A DNA stretch of 64,000 nt from Desulfitobacterium dichloroeliminans LMG P-21439 (GTDB taxonomy: Bacteria; Bacillota; Desulfitobacteriia; Desulfitobacteriales; Desulfitobacteriaceae), in assembly GCF_000243135.2 (NCBI RefSeq), contig NC_019903.1:2332001-2396000 (forward strand), written 5' to 3'. The position numbers and the translations under genes were made by a program. Under the pieces are notes generated by a model. That model had not been told where the DNA came from, made no database searches, and saw only the letters and a program-made list of their open reading frames with translations. Positions 1 to 8,444 of the stretch are shown piece by piece (position 1 is the stretch's first letter; each line of letters begins with the position of its first letter).

Positions 1-1005
1 TTCTAGCTCTTTTTGGGCTTTGTCCACAATGACTTGGGTTTCATCAATTACACATTGGGTTAAAATGCGCTTCAATTCCTGGAATTCTTCCAGACGAGTT
101 ATTTCTTTATGATTCATGAGCTCCCCAATGTTGCATTGCGCCTCTACTTCCACCACCATGCGCAATGTTCCGTCTTCCTCCAAAATTGGTTTCAATTTAC
201 TCTTGGCACGGATGATCTCAAAAGCTATCCTACCCTCTAGACTATTTTCATCTGGGACATAAGCGATAATGCCCCCTTTGATATTATCCATAACCCAAAG
301 ATAACTGCGCGCCTCCTCCCCATCCAACCAACCGATAAGCCTATCTCCTTTGAAGACAGCTCCCCCTTCCGCATTATAAATCGGTTCTCCCTTTTCCTCA
401 GAGAATATGATTTTACCTAGGGTGGGCTCATAACCATCCACATAGATCATATTCGTAAAATCCAAGAGATTTACAGGAATGCTCTGGGAAGCCGATTTAT
501 AATCATCTATTAATCGACTAATATGCATGGCTGGAATACTATCCTCCCTTGATTTCCCCCGCATGACATCCTCGGCCTTTCCTTCTGTCACTAAAAGCCA
601 GGTCAACATGCGAATTTCCGGATCCCGTTGCATAAAGTCTAATACCGGGCTTAACCCTGCTCTGGCTAAATCTTCACCAAAGACGATGACCTGAGTATGG
701 GGATAAAAAAGCCTATCCCCCGATTTATTCATAAAACCGCGAAGAGCATCAAAATAGGTATCCCCTTCGCTGGTCAGCACGCGCACCGATTCCTTACCTC
801 CCTCTTGACCCTTGGCTTTGGAACCTGCAGGAGTGATGACTTGAGCCGTCAGCTGTATCTTACCACTCTCGGTCAGATCCACCCCTACCCCACTGACGAT
901 CCCAATTGCATTGAGCTCCCGGTGACTCCAGCATCCTGAGAGAAGAAGTAAAGAAAGCACACAGGGAATCAAGCTTAACCATCTTTTATAGCTTGGAAAA
1001 TCCAT
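1..1005 (-). CDS. gerC: Spore germination lipoprotein GerC family (partial, C-terminus outside window)
   Basis: Reading leftward from an ATG at 1005, 335 codons stay open to the window edge, so the C-terminus is missing. The protein begins with a short basic segment (YKRW) and a hydrophobic run ending LLLLSGCW, a lipobox with the lipidated Cys near residue 25. The mature part opens with SHRELNAIGIVSGVGVD, typical of Ger(x)C proteins, the lipoprotein subunit of nutrient germinant receptors in the spore inner membrane. A strong ribosome site (AAGGAG) precedes the start. It lies 22 bases after the GerA-type gene as third gene of a B-A-C receptor operon. Family call is firm; the germinant is unknown. 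Confidence 0.9.
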   Translation of the reverse strand, partial: MDFPSYKRWLSLIPCVLSLLLLSGCWSHRELNAIGIVSGVGVDLTESGKIQLTAQVITPAGSKAKGQEGGKESVRVLTSEGDTYFDALRGFMNKSGDRLFYPHTQVIVFGEDLARAGLSPVLDFMQRDPEIRMLTWLLVTEGKAEDVMRGKSREDSIPAMHISRLIDDYKSASQSIPVNLLDFTNMIYVDGYEPTLGKIIFSEEKGEPIYNAEGGAVFKGDRLIGWLDGEEARSYLWVMDNIKGGIIAYVPDENSLEGRIAFEIIRAKSKLKPILEEDGTLRMVVEVEAQCNIGELMNHKEITRLEEFQELKRILTQCVIDETQVIVDKAQKELE

Positions 1006-1027
1006 TTTCTTAACTCCTTAAAGCCTT

Positions 1028-2548
1028 CTAATTTTTATTTCCTCTTAACCTTGCCAATTTTTGCAGCATACCCTTTTTACTCTGGCGCCCAGTGCCCCCC
1101 AATAATGATGGACGTGAGATCATGGCCCAGAGTGGAAATCGCACCATACCGTCCTTTAAATCACCGAGATTGGAAGGAATAAGGGGGGAGAGGTATATAA
1201 TACCAAAGGAACGAATATTTCCCATATGTATAGAGAGCGCTAATAAGGAAATCAACCAACCAAACATGCCTAAAAACCCGGTGGCGATTAGAAAATATAA
1301 ACGCAAAAGTGACATTGAACTTGTGAGTGGCGGAATCAGAAAACCGGAAATGGCTGTCAGGGACACCACGATGACCATGGCCTGGCTGACAATGCCGGCC
1401 TGAACCGCTGCCTCACCTAGAACCAAGGCCCCCACAATACTGACAGCCTGCCCCACATTGCGCGGCATCCTCACCCCGGCCTCCCTGAGAATCTCATACA
1501 TAAGCCCCATCATTAAAGCTTCGATAATGACCGGAAAGGGTATTCCCTCACGCCCGGCGCTCATGTTAATCAATAAGCTGGTGGGTAGCATCTCTTGATG
1601 AAAGGATTGGATCGCTACATAGAAGGCTGGAAGCATGGTAGAGAAGTAGAAGCACAGATAGCGAATCAAACGAATAATCGATGTGTAGTAGGGACGGGAA
1701 TAATAATCCTCAGGGTTCTGGAAGGCCTCGACAAAAAGATAGGGCACAGTTAAGGCAAAGGGTGTCCCATCCACTAATACCCCTACTCGCCCTTCTAAAA
1801 GTTTGGCCGCCAACTTATCCGGTTTCTCGGTATTGCCCACAGTCGGGAAGATGGATTGGGGAGTATCCTCGATTAATTGCTCGATATAGCCGCTTTCCAA
1901 AATTGCATCAATATCAATGGACTTGAGCCGACTTTTTAATTCCACAACAAGCTTAGGATTGGCCAAACCCTCGATGTAAGCAATATTGATTTGGGTTTTT
2001 GTTCGTTGGCCTAAAACCATGGATTCGATACGTAAATTCTCATCACTTATTTTTCTGCGCAGTAGTGAAGTGTTTGTACTAAGGTTCTCGATAAATCCTT
2101 CCCGAGGCCCACGTACGGTAACCTCTGTTTCCGGTTTATCAACACTGCGCGTCTTACCACCAAAAGTATTCAGCAGCAAAGCAGACTCAGCCTGCTCGAG
2201 GAAAAGGGCCGTTTTCCCTACTAACAACCCTTTAGTTACCTCTTCATAGGTATTTACCTTTTCGATTTTGCTATTGATCAAGACTTGCCTGCGGAGCACA
2301 TCCACGAGCGGTTGAGGAGGAATATCACCTACCCGAAGTGGTGAAAAATCCATAAGGGGCTTAAGTATCGAGGTGCTAATATATTCTTGTTCCACAAGCC
2401 CTTCGATAAAGACCAGCAAGCCTTGATTCATAGAACCCAGGCCAAACTCACGCATAGAAAGATCGGCACTATTCCCAAAAATACTGCGTATCTGATTTTC
2501 AATTTTCTCGAGACTCTCCGAAATCTGCACCGGCTTGTTATTGCTCAT
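1028..2548 (-). CDS. gerA: Spore germination protein GerA family (GerAA/GerKA type)
   Basis: A 506-residue protein of usual GerA-subunit length. A soluble N-terminal half of about 280 residues is followed by a proline-rich stretch (SRPYYTSIIRLIRY near residue 285) and several hydrophobic segments between about 290 and 440, then a short basic tail. GerA proteins form the core of germinant receptors in the spore inner membrane and relay nutrient binding to ion release. The start codon lies two bases after the stop of the GerB-type gene, with AAGAGGAA as ribosome site, so the two are co-transcribed. Which nutrient it senses cannot be told. Confidence 0.92.
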   Translation of the reverse strand: MSNNKPVQISESLEKIENQIRSIFGNSADLSMREFGLGSMNQGLLVFIEGLVEQEYISTSILKPLMDFSPLRVGDIPPQPLVDVLRRQVLINSKIEKVNTYEEVTKGLLVGKTALFLEQAESALLLNTFGGKTRSVDKPETEVTVRGPREGFIENLSTNTSLLRRKISDENLRIESMVLGQRTKTQINIAYIEGLANPKLVVELKSRLKSIDIDAILESGYIEQLIEDTPQSIFPTVGNTEKPDKLAAKLLEGRVGVLVDGTPFALTVPYLFVEAFQNPEDYYSRPYYTSIIRLIRYLCFYFSTMLPAFYVAIQSFHQEMLPTSLLINMSAGREGIPFPVIIEALMMGLMYEILREAGVRMPRNVGQAVSIVGALVLGEAAVQAGIVSQAMVIVVSLTAISGFLIPPLTSSMSLLRLYFLIATGFLGMFGWLISLLALSIHMGNIRSFGIIYLSPLIPSNLGDLKDGMVRFPLWAMISRPSLLGGTGRQSKKGMLQKLARLRGNKN

Positions 2549-2550
2549 AG

Positions 2551-3651
2551 CTAATTCCTCTTCTTCAGCGCTTTCTTAACTCTCTCTTTTACAATAAACA
2601 CTCCGAAAAGACCTACAACCACCCCTAATTCAATCCACAAAGCAAACTTCAAGAATAAATGAGAAACAAAGTAAGTCTTGTTTTGAATGGTCGGCAAGAA
2701 AAATATAAAAACTAAAAAAATAAAGATTGCCACTACAAAACTTAATCCATTTCGTGATTTTCTCGAAAGAAGCTGTCTCAATCCCTCTGAGCTCGCATAA
2801 TGAAATAAGGAGATGCTGAAAAAAGACCCAGCCATCCAGGAGACGACTTGAAAAGCCTCCATTCTCTCAATGAAATCACCCACGGAGACCATCTGGGCAA
2901 GAATCAAAATGGAGTAGACTTGTCTGGAGCCTACCTCTACCCCCAGTACCGCAATAATCGCAAAGATGAGAGCTATCAGCACTGATGACCCGGTTAGGAC
3001 TCCACCGATCTTCATCTTAAACATATCCTTGGGTTTATTATGATAAGCCATGAGAACTCCCATCACGATACAGACCCCGAGCCATGAGGCCGGTAGAATG
3101 ACCCCTTTAGCTATTTCCAAGAGGCTATGCTGGAACATCGGCTCGATATTATCAATGTTAAACATCTTAACATTGAAGACAATGATAAACAGAAATGAGG
3201 CGATTACGACTAAACAGATGATTTCCGACATACTCATGATAATTTCAATTCCTGAGCAAACTGCATAAGTACTAACCAAGAGTATAAAAAACAGAAAAAC
3301 ATAGCTGGGAGTATCCGGCATAATTATTGAAATATAAAACTCAACCGTCGACTGAACGAGCTGCATGGTGACCACAATAAAAAAAGCGCTAATTACAAAA
3401 GTGCATACCTTCCCTAAGTACTTTCCGAGGATTTTCTCACTGTATTCGAACATTGTTAACCCTGGGTATTTAAGTCCCATTTTATAGAGCAACCAGCCGC
3501 TGCACACCTCAATAGCTAAAGCGATTAACAAGGGTTGCCAGAAATCTTGGTGTAATTCTCGCAAGATAAGATTAGGAATACCAAAGGATAGTGCTATAGT
3601 AAGGGCAAAGGTTGAATACACCTGTCGATTGGACACCCGATATTTCATCAT
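2551..3651 (-). CDS. gerB: Spore germination permease-like protein GerB family
   Basis: A 366-residue membrane protein with about ten hydrophobic segments across its whole length and a basic tail (KERVKKALKKRN). This is the layout of GerB subunits, which belong to the amino acid/polyamine/organocation transporter superfamily and are thought to bind or pass the germinant. ATGs at 3651 and 3648 are both possible starts; the ribosome site is weak. It is the first gene of the receptor operon, whereas Bacillus operons such as gerA usually run A-B-C. The 236 bases upstream hold a terminator belonging to the next gene and no clear sporulation promoter. Confidence 0.9.
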   Translation of the reverse strand: MMKYRVSNRQVYSTFALTIALSFGIPNLILRELHQDFWQPLLIALAIEVCSGWLLYKMGLKYPGLTMFEYSEKILGKYLGKVCTFVISAFFIVVTMQLVQSTVEFYISIIMPDTPSYVFLFFILLVSTYAVCSGIEIIMSMSEIICLVVIASFLFIIVFNVKMFNIDNIEPMFQHSLLEIAKGVILPASWLGVCIVMGVLMAYHNKPKDMFKMKIGGVLTGSSVLIALIFAIIAVLGVEVGSRQVYSILILAQMVSVGDFIERMEAFQVVSWMAGSFFSISLFHYASSEGLRQLLSRKSRNGLSFVVAIFIFLVFIFFLPTIQNKTYFVSHLFLKFALWIELGVVVGLFGVFIVKERVKKALKKRN

Positions 3652-3801
3652 TTCTCACTCTCATCATCCTATTTTCTAGTATTAGCTTAAGCACCTTGCT
3701 CAATCTTATACATCTTTTTGGTAATCTCACCATTATGAGGTAGTTGGAGTCAAATCAAAACATGACGTCCTACAATCACTATAGAAACCTTTTGGATATA
3801 A

Positions 3802-3840
3802 AAAGATGATCCCTATCCAATACAGGGATCATCTTTTTTA
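3802..3840 (-). terminator. Intrinsic terminator after the DUF815 ATPase gene
   Basis: A perfect 13-base-pair stem (3802-3814 with 3824-3836) and a 9-base loop, with short T runs on both strands, so it may act in both directions. It follows the ATPase stop codon at 3888 on the minus strand. Confidence 0.8.
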
Positions 3841-3887
3841 GCACCTTTTTATAAGTGAATTTTATAAAAAATCCAGTTTAGCCAGCT

Positions 3888-5279
3888 TCAATTTTCCAAG
3901 ATGGCCTTTTGTTTTGCCCTTAGAAAATCCACAAACTGACGGGCCGTTCGCCCGGAGCGGGCATTATGATTCATGACCCAACGCAAAGCCTGCTGCCGCA
4001 AATCTTCTTGAGGAATCTGAAGCCCCTCCTGTGCTGCTAACTCTGCCACGATCTTGAGATAGCCGGCTTGGTCCGGGGTCGGGAAGGTTACCGTAATCCC
4101 AAAACGATCGGAAAGGGACAATTTTTCCTCCATATTATCCTGGCGATGAACCTCATCCCCTTGTCGCTCTCCGAAGGTTTCCCGCACTAAATGGCGGCGG
4201 TTCGAGGTGGCATAGATGAGCACATTTTCAGGTTTTCCTTCTAAGCCCCCTTCCAGCAGGGTCTTCAAGTTCTTATAATCCGACTCGGTATCTTCGAAGG
4301 AAAGATCATCGATGAAGATGATGAATCTGAGGGGTTGCTTCCCAAGAAGGCGAATAATCTTGGGATAATCCTGCAAATCTGTTTTGGATAATTCGACTAA
4401 ACGCAGCCCACGCTCACAGTATTCTTGAAGAAGGGCCTTGACCAAGGAGGATTTTCCCGTTCCTCGATTGCCATAGAGAATGATGTTATTGGCGGGATAA
4501 CCATTTAAGAAAAATTCCGTGTTTTCTAAGACAATCCCTTGTTCACGCTCTTGATTGATAAGCTGACCCTTGCGCATGGGATCAGATTTTACCCCCTCAA
4601 GCCTTCCAGTGTCGCCACCCCATTTGATGGCCATGCTTTGATTAAATAAACCTGTACCCATGTCTTGATAATAAGCAAGTAGAGCATCAACCATCTCATC
4701 TGCACTCCCGCCGCGAAGACTCTCTTTAAGCGTTCTCTGGGCAGTTTGCAGATAATTCTCCGCATAATTCTCTTCCTTACTAGAAGTTACCTTGGAACGC
4801 CCCTGAACCTTTGTCCTCCTATCCGCAAAATCCGGCCAAGTCGGCCAGCTCTGCGGAGCCAAAGGTGCCTCTTGCCAAAGCCCGGGGTGATCCACCTCAT
4901 GGTTTTCCATTTGAGCAAGGATCACGTCCTTGATATCAGAAGCAGTAAGCTGGGCAATCTCACGCCAGCAGAGCAGATCACGCCCGACTAGCTTACGAAG
5001 CTCAGGTACATGCCCCCCTCTATACTGTGTCACCTGTCGGGTGAGTTCATTTTCATCCCGGATAATACGGTCCCAAAGATATTCCGGCCAATGGACCTGG
5101 GTCGCTAAGGAGCAGAAATGATGGTACTCTCGATAGACTTCCGTGTGATCACACTCTATAGAGCCCGTCTTTTGCAGGAGGTTTTTAAACGAAGCAATCA
5201 CAGGATCTTCTTTTAGACCGTGAAAAACAACCATGCCATCTATAAGTAGGGCTACACGGGTAAGCTTTGTTATGTTCAT
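3888..5279 (-). CDS. AAA+ ATPase, DUF815 family
   Basis: The C-terminal half carries an AAA+ module: Walker A GNRGTGKSS, Walker B FIIFIDDLSF, a sensor-like YATSNRR, and the late motif ARSGRTARQFVDFL. The N-terminal 200 residues have no motif I recognise. These proteins (DUF815) are common in Clostridia and their cellular role is not established; older annotations link them loosely to DnaC/ClpX-like ATPases. I prefer the ATG at 5279 (463 residues) because AAGGA lies 11 bases upstream; in-frame codons reach back to 5318. It stands alone, divergent from the cobalamin operon. Confidence 0.8.
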   Translation of the reverse strand: MNITKLTRVALLIDGMVVFHGLKEDPVIASFKNLLQKTGSIECDHTEVYREYHHFCSLATQVHWPEYLWDRIIRDENELTRQVTQYRGGHVPELRKLVGRDLLCWREIAQLTASDIKDVILAQMENHEVDHPGLWQEAPLAPQSWPTWPDFADRRTKVQGRSKVTSSKEENYAENYLQTAQRTLKESLRGGSADEMVDALLAYYQDMGTGLFNQSMAIKWGGDTGRLEGVKSDPMRKGQLINQEREQGIVLENTEFFLNGYPANNIILYGNRGTGKSSLVKALLQEYCERGLRLVELSKTDLQDYPKIIRLLGKQPLRFIIFIDDLSFEDTESDYKNLKTLLEGGLEGKPENVLIYATSNRRHLVRETFGERQGDEVHRQDNMEEKLSLSDRFGITVTFPTPDQAGYLKIVAELAAQEGLQIPQEDLRQQALRWVMNHNARSGRTARQFVDFLRAKQKAILEN

Positions 5280-5357
5280 CTTGATGCACATCCTTATTAT
5301 CTCTTTGCAAATTATCATAAGTCTTGAAAATCATGAAGTAAAGAGCAAATTATTCTC

Positions 5358-5385
5358 TTGACAAAAACTTTGCTTTTGGTAATCT
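5358..5385 (+). promoter_or_regulatory. Possible promoter of the cobT operon
   Basis: A consensus -35 (TTGACA, 5358-5363) followed after 16 bases by a weak -10 (TAATCT, 5380-5385), placed just before the cobalamin riboswitch. The -10 match is poor, so this is tentative. Confidence 0.4.
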
Positions 5386-5407
5386 ATTACTAAGAGAATA
5401 TGAATCC

Positions 5408-5560
5408 ATTCTTTGGTGCCCCATACTGGGGAGAATAGGGAAACCGGTGTAATTCCGGTGCGCACCCATCACTGTGAACGATGAGCCTTGACTAGATCCA
5501 CTGGCGCTTGCTGGGAAGGAGGTCTAAGGCGCTTGAGTCGAAGCCAGGAGACCTGCCAAG
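5408..5560 (+). promoter_or_regulatory. Cobalamin riboswitch (B12 element)
   Basis: The conserved blocks occur in order: GGTGCC near 5415, the core GGGAAACCGGTG...TTCCGG at 5438-5458, CACTGTGAACG near 5471-5481, CCACTGG near 5500, and the closing block GAAGCCAGGAGACCTGCC at 5540-5557. An intrinsic terminator follows at 5612-5650, so ligand binding most likely stops transcription before cobT. The aptamer-type call rests on match to the known consensus; the structure was not folded by computer. Confidence 0.95.
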
Positions 5561-5611
5561 AATGAAGAAAGCCTTTCCGGGGGTATTTGGAAAGCAGCGG
5601 CGACGAAGGCA

Positions 5612-5654
5612 AAGTCCCGACCACTTTATATGTGGCGGGGCTTTATTTTTTTTA
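5612..5654 (+). terminator. Riboswitch-controlled terminator in the cobT leader
   Basis: A 12-base-pair stem (5612-5624 with 5632-5643, one bulged A) with a 7-base loop is followed by a long T-rich run. It sits between the B12 aptamer and the cobT ribosome site, the usual place of the expression platform. Confidence 0.85.
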
Positions 5655-5676
5655 TTTAAAAAGGAGAGGATTAAAG

Positions 5677-6816
5677 ATGAGTAAAACAGAATTAAATCAA
5701 GACAAACTATTCCTGGAAAAATTTTATGTTCGTGAAAATTTGACTGAGACTTCCCTTGAAGAATGTCAGGCAGCCTTAAAGCTACTGGTCCAAGGTGTTA
5801 AAGACCTGGATAAAAAGGCTATGGAGGCTGTGCAGACACGTCTGGATTCCTTAACCAAGCCTCTCGGTAGCTTAGGAGTCTTGGAGGAGATCGCCAAGCG
5901 TTTAGGTGGCATCCAAAGAAATCCATGGCCTGAGATTGAAAAGAAAGCGGTTCTCGTCATGGCCGGGGATCACGGAGTTGTCGCAGAAGGGGTCAGTGCC
6001 TTTCCTCAAGAAGTCACCCCCCAGATGTTTTATAATTTCTTAAACGGCGGTGCCGGGATCAATGTGCTTTCTCGCCATGCTAAAGCGGAAGTCATCTGCA
6101 CCGATGTGGGAATGGCTTTCCCCTTAGACCCTCCGGAGCTTATGCGTCATCGGGTGATGAATGGAACCCATAACATGGCTCAAGGGCCGGCAATGAGTCG
6201 TCAAGAGGCACTGCAATCCTTGCTGACAGGTGCCAAAATCGCTCGACAAGCCATTGATTCCGGTTTCCGGGTTTTAGCCACCGGCGAAGTAGGAATCGGG
6301 AATACTACTCCCAGTGCCGCGATTATCTCCTTCTACACCGGTTTGCCGGCCCAAGATGTTACCGGACGCGGAACCGGTCTTGATGATGCCGCCTTAATCC
6401 ATAAGCAAGAAGTCATCACCCGTTCCATCCAAGTCAATCAACCGAATCCTCAGGACGGGGTAGACGTTCTCAGCAAGATTGGTGGCCTGGAAATTGGCGC
6501 CCTGGCCGGAGCCATCCTTGAAGCAGCGCATTCCCAGGTACCCATCGTTTTGGATGGCGTCATCTCTACAGCAGCCGCCCTCATTGCCACGTCAATTTGT
6601 CCCGCAGCTCGTTTCTACCTGATTCCCTCTCATTCTTCTGTGGAGATTGGTCATGTAGCTGCCCTAAAGCAACTAGAGCTTAAACCGATTATGCACCTGG
6701 ACTTCAGACTGGGCGAAGGAACAGGAGCGGCGATCGCTTTCCATCTCCTAGATGCTTCGATCCATATTCTTAAAGAGATGGCCACCTTTGAATCCGCAGG
6801 AGTAAGCAATAAGTAA
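5677..6816 (+). CDS. cobT: Nicotinate-nucleotide--dimethylbenzimidazole phosphoribosyltransferase CobT
   Basis: Makes alpha-ribazole phosphate from nicotinate mononucleotide and a lower-ligand base, for the nucleotide loop of cobamides. The 379-residue protein has MAGDHGVVAEGVSAFP, LNGGAGINVL, EVGIGNTTPSAAI and RLGEGTGAAIA, the last holding the Glu that acts as catalytic base in the Salmonella enzyme. The ATG at 5677 is chosen because AGGAGAGG lies eight bases upstream; the reading frame stays open further back, but that part overlaps the terminator and riboswitch. About 30 extra N-terminal residues compared with typical CobT. It is the first of three linked genes for late cobamide assembly. 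Confidence 0.96.
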   Translation: MSKTELNQDKLFLEKFYVRENLTETSLEECQAALKLLVQGVKDLDKKAMEAVQTRLDSLTKPLGSLGVLEEIAKRLGGIQRNPWPEIEKKAVLVMAGDHGVVAEGVSAFPQEVTPQMFYNFLNGGAGINVLSRHAKAEVICTDVGMAFPLDPPELMRHRVMNGTHNMAQGPAMSRQEALQSLLTGAKIARQAIDSGFRVLATGEVGIGNTTPSAAIISFYTGLPAQDVTGRGTGLDDAALIHKQEVITRSIQVNQPNPQDGVDVLSKIGGLEIGALAGAILEAAHSQVPIVLDGVISTAAALIATSICPAARFYLIPSHSSVEIGHVAALKQLELKPIMHLDFRLGEGTGAAIAFHLLDASIHILKEMATFESAGVSNK

Positions 6817-6842
6817 AACTAACCAGTATTCGGAGGTAACTT

Positions 6843-7457
6843 ATGTCTAATCTTGTCCTTATTACCGGTGGCGCCCGCAGCGGGAAAAGTAGCTTTGCTG
6901 AACTTCTCGCTGCCCATCCCCGTCAGCCTGTTATCTATGTTGCCACCGCCCAAGTCTACGATGAAGAAATGGCTCTGCGTGTCAAGAAACACCAGAATCA
7001 ACGGCCTTCCCACTGGGCCTTGGTCGAAGAGCCTCTGGCTCTTGCTGAAGTCTTGGAACGCTACCGTCAAGAAAAAGGCGTTATTTTGGTGGACTGCATC
7101 ACCCTATGGTTGTCGAATCTCCTTCTCTCGCGCTACCCTGAGGAAAAGGCCCTCCAAGGGCGAGAATATAGCGAAGCCCTAAATGAATTAGAGCAATGGA
7201 TACTAGAGCAAGTGAGAACCGTCTCCGGCTTAGCACAGCAGATTACACCACAGGTCATTATGGTAACCAATGAGGTAGGCAATGGTATCGTTCCCGATAA
7301 TCCCTTATCTCGAGTGTATCGAGATCTCGCCGGTCGAGCTAATCAAATTTTAGGTCGGAGTGCATCCAAGGTTTATTCTGTCGTTGCCGGGTATCCCGTG
7401 GAAATCAAAGCCGCTGGTCAGGCCCTGCTGGATTCCTTGCAGGGAGATGAGAAATAA
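6843..7457 (+). CDS. cobU: Adenosylcobinamide kinase / cobinamide-phosphate guanylyltransferase CobU
   Basis: Bifunctional enzyme that phosphorylates adenosylcobinamide and then adds GMP, preparing it for joining to alpha-ribazole. The 204-residue protein begins LVLITGGARSGKSSFAE, a P-loop at residues 7-15 typical of CobU, and contains VDCITLWLSNLL and VTNEVGNGIVP, further family motifs. The start follows CGGAGGTAACTT 26 bases after cobT, so translation is well defined. Its place between cobT and cobS matches its place in the pathway. Confidence 0.96.
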   Translation: MSNLVLITGGARSGKSSFAELLAAHPRQPVIYVATAQVYDEEMALRVKKHQNQRPSHWALVEEPLALAEVLERYRQEKGVILVDCITLWLSNLLLSRYPEEKALQGREYSEALNELEQWILEQVRTVSGLAQQITPQVIMVTNEVGNGIVPDNPLSRVYRDLAGRANQILGRSASKVYSVVAGYPVEIKAAGQALLDSLQGDEK

Positions 7458-7460
7458 GCC

Positions 7461-8213
7461 ATGCGCAAATTATGGATTGCCTTGACCTTTTTAACGCGCA
7501 TCCCTCTTCCCCAGCCGGCGAATGTGACCTCCGAAGAATTCACTCTGAGCCAACATTACTATCCTCTGGTGGGCTTAATTCTGGGGGGAGTGCTTTGGGC
7601 TTCCCTAGCTCTTCTTCTCCCCATCTACCCACCTCTGATTACCGCCGCCTTAGTTCTCATCCTCGAGCTCATATTAACCGGGGGAATCCATCTGGATGGC
7701 TTCATGGATAGTATGGATGGTCTGCTTTCAGCTCGTACTCCGGATCGCATGCTAGAGATTATGAAGGACAGTCACGTGGGAGCCTTCGGGGCCGTTAGTA
7801 CGATGGTCTTTTTGCTACTCAAATTCACTTTACTGGCTGAACTATTTTCCCTCGGTTCCCTTGCTGCCCTTTATCTTGTCCTCTTCATGCCCATCATTGC
7901 CCGCTGGATTTTCCTCATCGGGGTATATTACTTCCCCTATGCCCGGGAAAAAGGTCTGGGCAAAGGCTTTCATGAAGCCTCCCAAAATACCAAGTGGATC
8001 TTCATCTCTCAGGGTCTCTTGCTCCTCCTGCTAACCTACACTATTCTAAACTGGTCAGGCCTTGTCGGTTTTAGCTTAGCCACTCTAGGTATCTTTTTCT
8101 TCACCAGAAAGGTTGCTCGCCTGCTCGGCGGGCTGACCGGTGACCTTTACGGAGCCAGCATTGAGCTGGCTGAGCTCTTCTTTTTGCTGGGAGCCTTTCC
8201 TTTTATCTTCTAA
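7461..8213 (+). CDS. cobS: Adenosylcobinamide-GDP ribazoletransferase (cobalamin synthase) CobS
   Basis: Integral membrane enzyme that joins adenosylcobinamide-GDP to alpha-ribazole (phosphate), the last assembly step. The 250-residue protein is largely hydrophobic, with about six membrane segments and the family motifs GGIHLDGFMDSMDGLLSA and RMLEIMKDSHVGAFG. The Asp-rich first motif is thought to bind Mg2+. It starts three bases after the cobU stop, with a purine-rich ribosome site inside the end of cobU. A hairpin terminator at 8249-8293 closes the operon. No corrin-ring genes are in the window, so these genes could serve salvage or de novo synthesis. Confidence 0.95.
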   Translation: MRKLWIALTFLTRIPLPQPANVTSEEFTLSQHYYPLVGLILGGVLWASLALLLPIYPPLITAALVLILELILTGGIHLDGFMDSMDGLLSARTPDRMLEIMKDSHVGAFGAVSTMVFLLLKFTLLAELFSLGSLAALYLVLFMPIIARWIFLIGVYYFPYAREKGLGKGFHEASQNTKWIFISQGLLLLLLTYTILNWSGLVGFSLATLGIFFFTRKVARLLGGLTGDLYGASIELAELFFLLGAFPFIF

Positions 8214-8248
8214 AGAAATGCTTAGCTTACATGAAATGATAGTATACA

Positions 8249-8310
8249 AAGATGCCCTCCCGAGCCGATGAGGCGAACACAGGAGGGCATCTTCATTTGT
8301 TCATTTGTTT
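8249..8310 (+). terminator. Terminator of the cobTUS operon
   Basis: A 12-base-pair perfect stem (8249-8260 with 8282-8293) and a 21-base loop, followed by a T-rich stretch up to about 8320. Confidence 0.75.
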
Positions 8311-8370
8311 ATTTATTTATGCTTATTGTTATTTGTCTATATGCAAACCAGGACCCGAGCCTTCTTGCCT

Positions 8371-8444
8371 ATTTACTATTACTATTTACTATTTACTATT
8401 TACTATTTACTATTTACTATTTACTATTTACTATTACTATTACT
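8371..8444. repeat. ATTTACT heptamer tandem repeat abutting a stop codon
   Basis: Eight copies of ATTTACT (starting at 8371, 8384, 8391, 8398, 8405, 8412, 8419, 8426) mixed with three hexamers ATTACT (8378, 8433, 8439). The last unit supplies the TAG stop of the aminotransferase gene on the minus strand. Read on that strand the unit AGTAAAT gives TAG and TAA in all frames, so the array acts as a stop block. Confidence 0.95.

Noticed and set aside
5587-5676. N-terminal extension of cobT into the leader
   Set aside because: The extension overlaps the terminator stem behind the riboswitch, and a strong ribosome site stands right before ATG 5677.
8371-8444. CRISPR-like array
   Set aside because: Units are seven bases, directly joined, with no spacers; a simple tandem repeat.
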